Shown here: piece after piece, positions 6,284 to 6,747 of the stretch
Layout of the letters: each line of letters starts with the position of its first letter
Position numbering within the stretch: the first letter of the stretch is position 1
Assembly: GCA_946538795.1 (NCBI GenBank)
Contig: CAMNGY010000084.1
Coordinates: 1 to 6,747 of the forward strand
Reading direction: 5' to 3'
DNA: 6,747 bases
DNA from: an uncultured Treponema sp.
GTDB lineage: Bacteria; Spirochaetota; Spirochaetia; Treponematales; Treponemataceae
The notes under the pieces: generated by a model
What the model saw: only the letters and a program-made list of their open reading frames with translations
What the model was told of the DNA's origin: nothing
Database searches by the model: none
Translations under genes and position numbers: made by a program

Positions 6284-6747
6284 ATGAAAAAGGCATTGAT
6301 AACGGGAATTACGGGCCAGGACGGCTCGTACCTGACGGAATTCCTTCTGGAGAAGGGCTACGAGGTGCACGGCATAATCCGCCGCTCGTCCTCGTTCAAC
6401 ACGGGACGCATAGAGCACCTTTATATAGAGGACGCGCTGGAGGACATGCACAAGAAGCGGGATGTGTACCTGCACTACGGGGACCTGGCCGACAGCGAGA
6501 GCATCATACGGCTCATCCGCGAGATAGAGCCGGACGAGATATACAACCTTGCGGCGCAGAGCCACGTGCAGGTCAGCTTCGAGGTGCCGGAGTACACGGC
6601 GGACGTGGACGCGACCGGCGTGCTCAGGATCCTTGAGGCCGTGCATTTCTTGGGCCTGGAGAAGAAGACCCGGATATACCAGGCCTCCACGTCGGAGCTG
6701 TTCGGCCTGGTGCAGGAGGTGCCCCAGAGGGAGACAACTCCGTTCTA
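6284..6747 (+). CDS. gmd: GDP-mannose 4,6-dehydratase, N-terminal part (3' end outside window)
   Basis: The first 154 residues of GDP-mannose 4,6-dehydratase are present; the protein is normally about 340-370 residues. The enzyme converts GDP-D-mannose to GDP-4-keto-6-deoxy-D-mannose in the cytoplasm. Visible hallmarks are [16 protein letters not shown] (7-22, intact GxxGxxG), [16 protein letters not shown] (32-47, NADP-binding loop characteristic of GMD), HYGDLADS (64-71), [20 protein letters not shown] (87-106), [11 protein letters not shown] (109-119) and [10 protein letters not shown] (132-141) with catalytic-site T136 and E138. The YxxxK motif lies beyond the edge. It starts 6 bp after the RMD-type gene with a strong Shine-Dalgarno sequence. 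Its product is the direct substrate of that neighbour, so the pair forms a two-step route from GDP-mannose to GDP-D-rhamnose. A GDP-fucose route would need fcl, which is not seen here. Confidence 0.95.
   Translation, partial: MKKALITGITGQDGSYLTEFLLEKGYEVHGIIRRSSSFNTGRIEHLYIEDALEDMHKKRDVYLHYGDLADSESIIRLIREIEPDEIYNLAAQSHVQVSFEVPEYTADVDATGVLRILEAVHFLGLEKKTRIYQASTSELFGLVQEVPQRETTPF

Noticed and set aside
6188..6646. Minus-strand open frame of 152 codons across the rmd-gmd junction
   Set aside because: It is antisense to two conserved genes, and its composition is typical of a shadow frame.

Overview
The window is part of a bacterial surface-polysaccharide or lipid-glycosylation locus. All eight genes lie on the + strand and are packed head to tail, with overlaps of a few bases or gaps of at most 11 bp, except for one 61-bp gap at 5200-5260. 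Both ends are cut inside genes. The presence of Und-P-sugar-type membrane genes and O-antigen-type sugar genes suggests a Gram-negative (diderm) bacterium. Frequent AGG (Arg) and ATA (Ile) codons at moderate GC rule out a typical enterobacterial pattern, but I cannot name a phylum from the sequence alone.

Region 1 (about 2-1137) is a membrane module. It holds the C-terminal end of a GtrB/ArnC/DPM1-like family 2 glycosyltransferase with two membrane helices, then two overlapping genes for small four-helix SMR/EamA-type proteins (111 and 113 aa). These resemble the ArnE/ArnF pair that flips undecaprenyl-phosphate-linked sugar.

Region 2 (1145-3946) is an amino-sugar synthesis module. It encodes a DegT/DnrJ/EryC1/StrS PLP aminotransferase, a WbpD/WlbB-like left-handed beta-helix N-acyltransferase with a C-terminal zinc-ribbon-like cysteine cluster, and a Gfo/Idh/MocA NAD(P)-dependent oxidoreductase. 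Together these fit oxidation of a nucleotide-sugar hydroxyl to a ketone, transamination, and N-acylation, as in 3-amino-3-deoxy sugar pathways. Read with region 1, the simplest model is synthesis of an acylated amino sugar, loading onto a polyprenyl phosphate, and flipping to the periplasm. The final GT-C transferase would lie outside the window.

Region 3 (3958-6747) holds a rhamnosyltransferase-like family 2 glycosyltransferase with an extra C-terminal beta-rich domain. After the 61-bp gap come a GDP-6-deoxy-4-keto-hexose reductase of the RMD type and the 5' end of gmd (GDP-mannose 4,6-dehydratase). The last two fit GDP-D-rhamnose synthesis. They are clearly richer in GC than the membrane genes at the left end, which suggests that the locus is a mosaic.

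I see no RNA genes, insertion sequences, CRISPR repeats, convincing promoter or terminator, or frameshifted genes. The most unusual points are an AT-rich insertion in the aminotransferase, an Arg in place of the Lys of the YxxxK motif in the RMD-type reductase, the accessory domain on the second glycosyltransferase, and the GC step near 5240.
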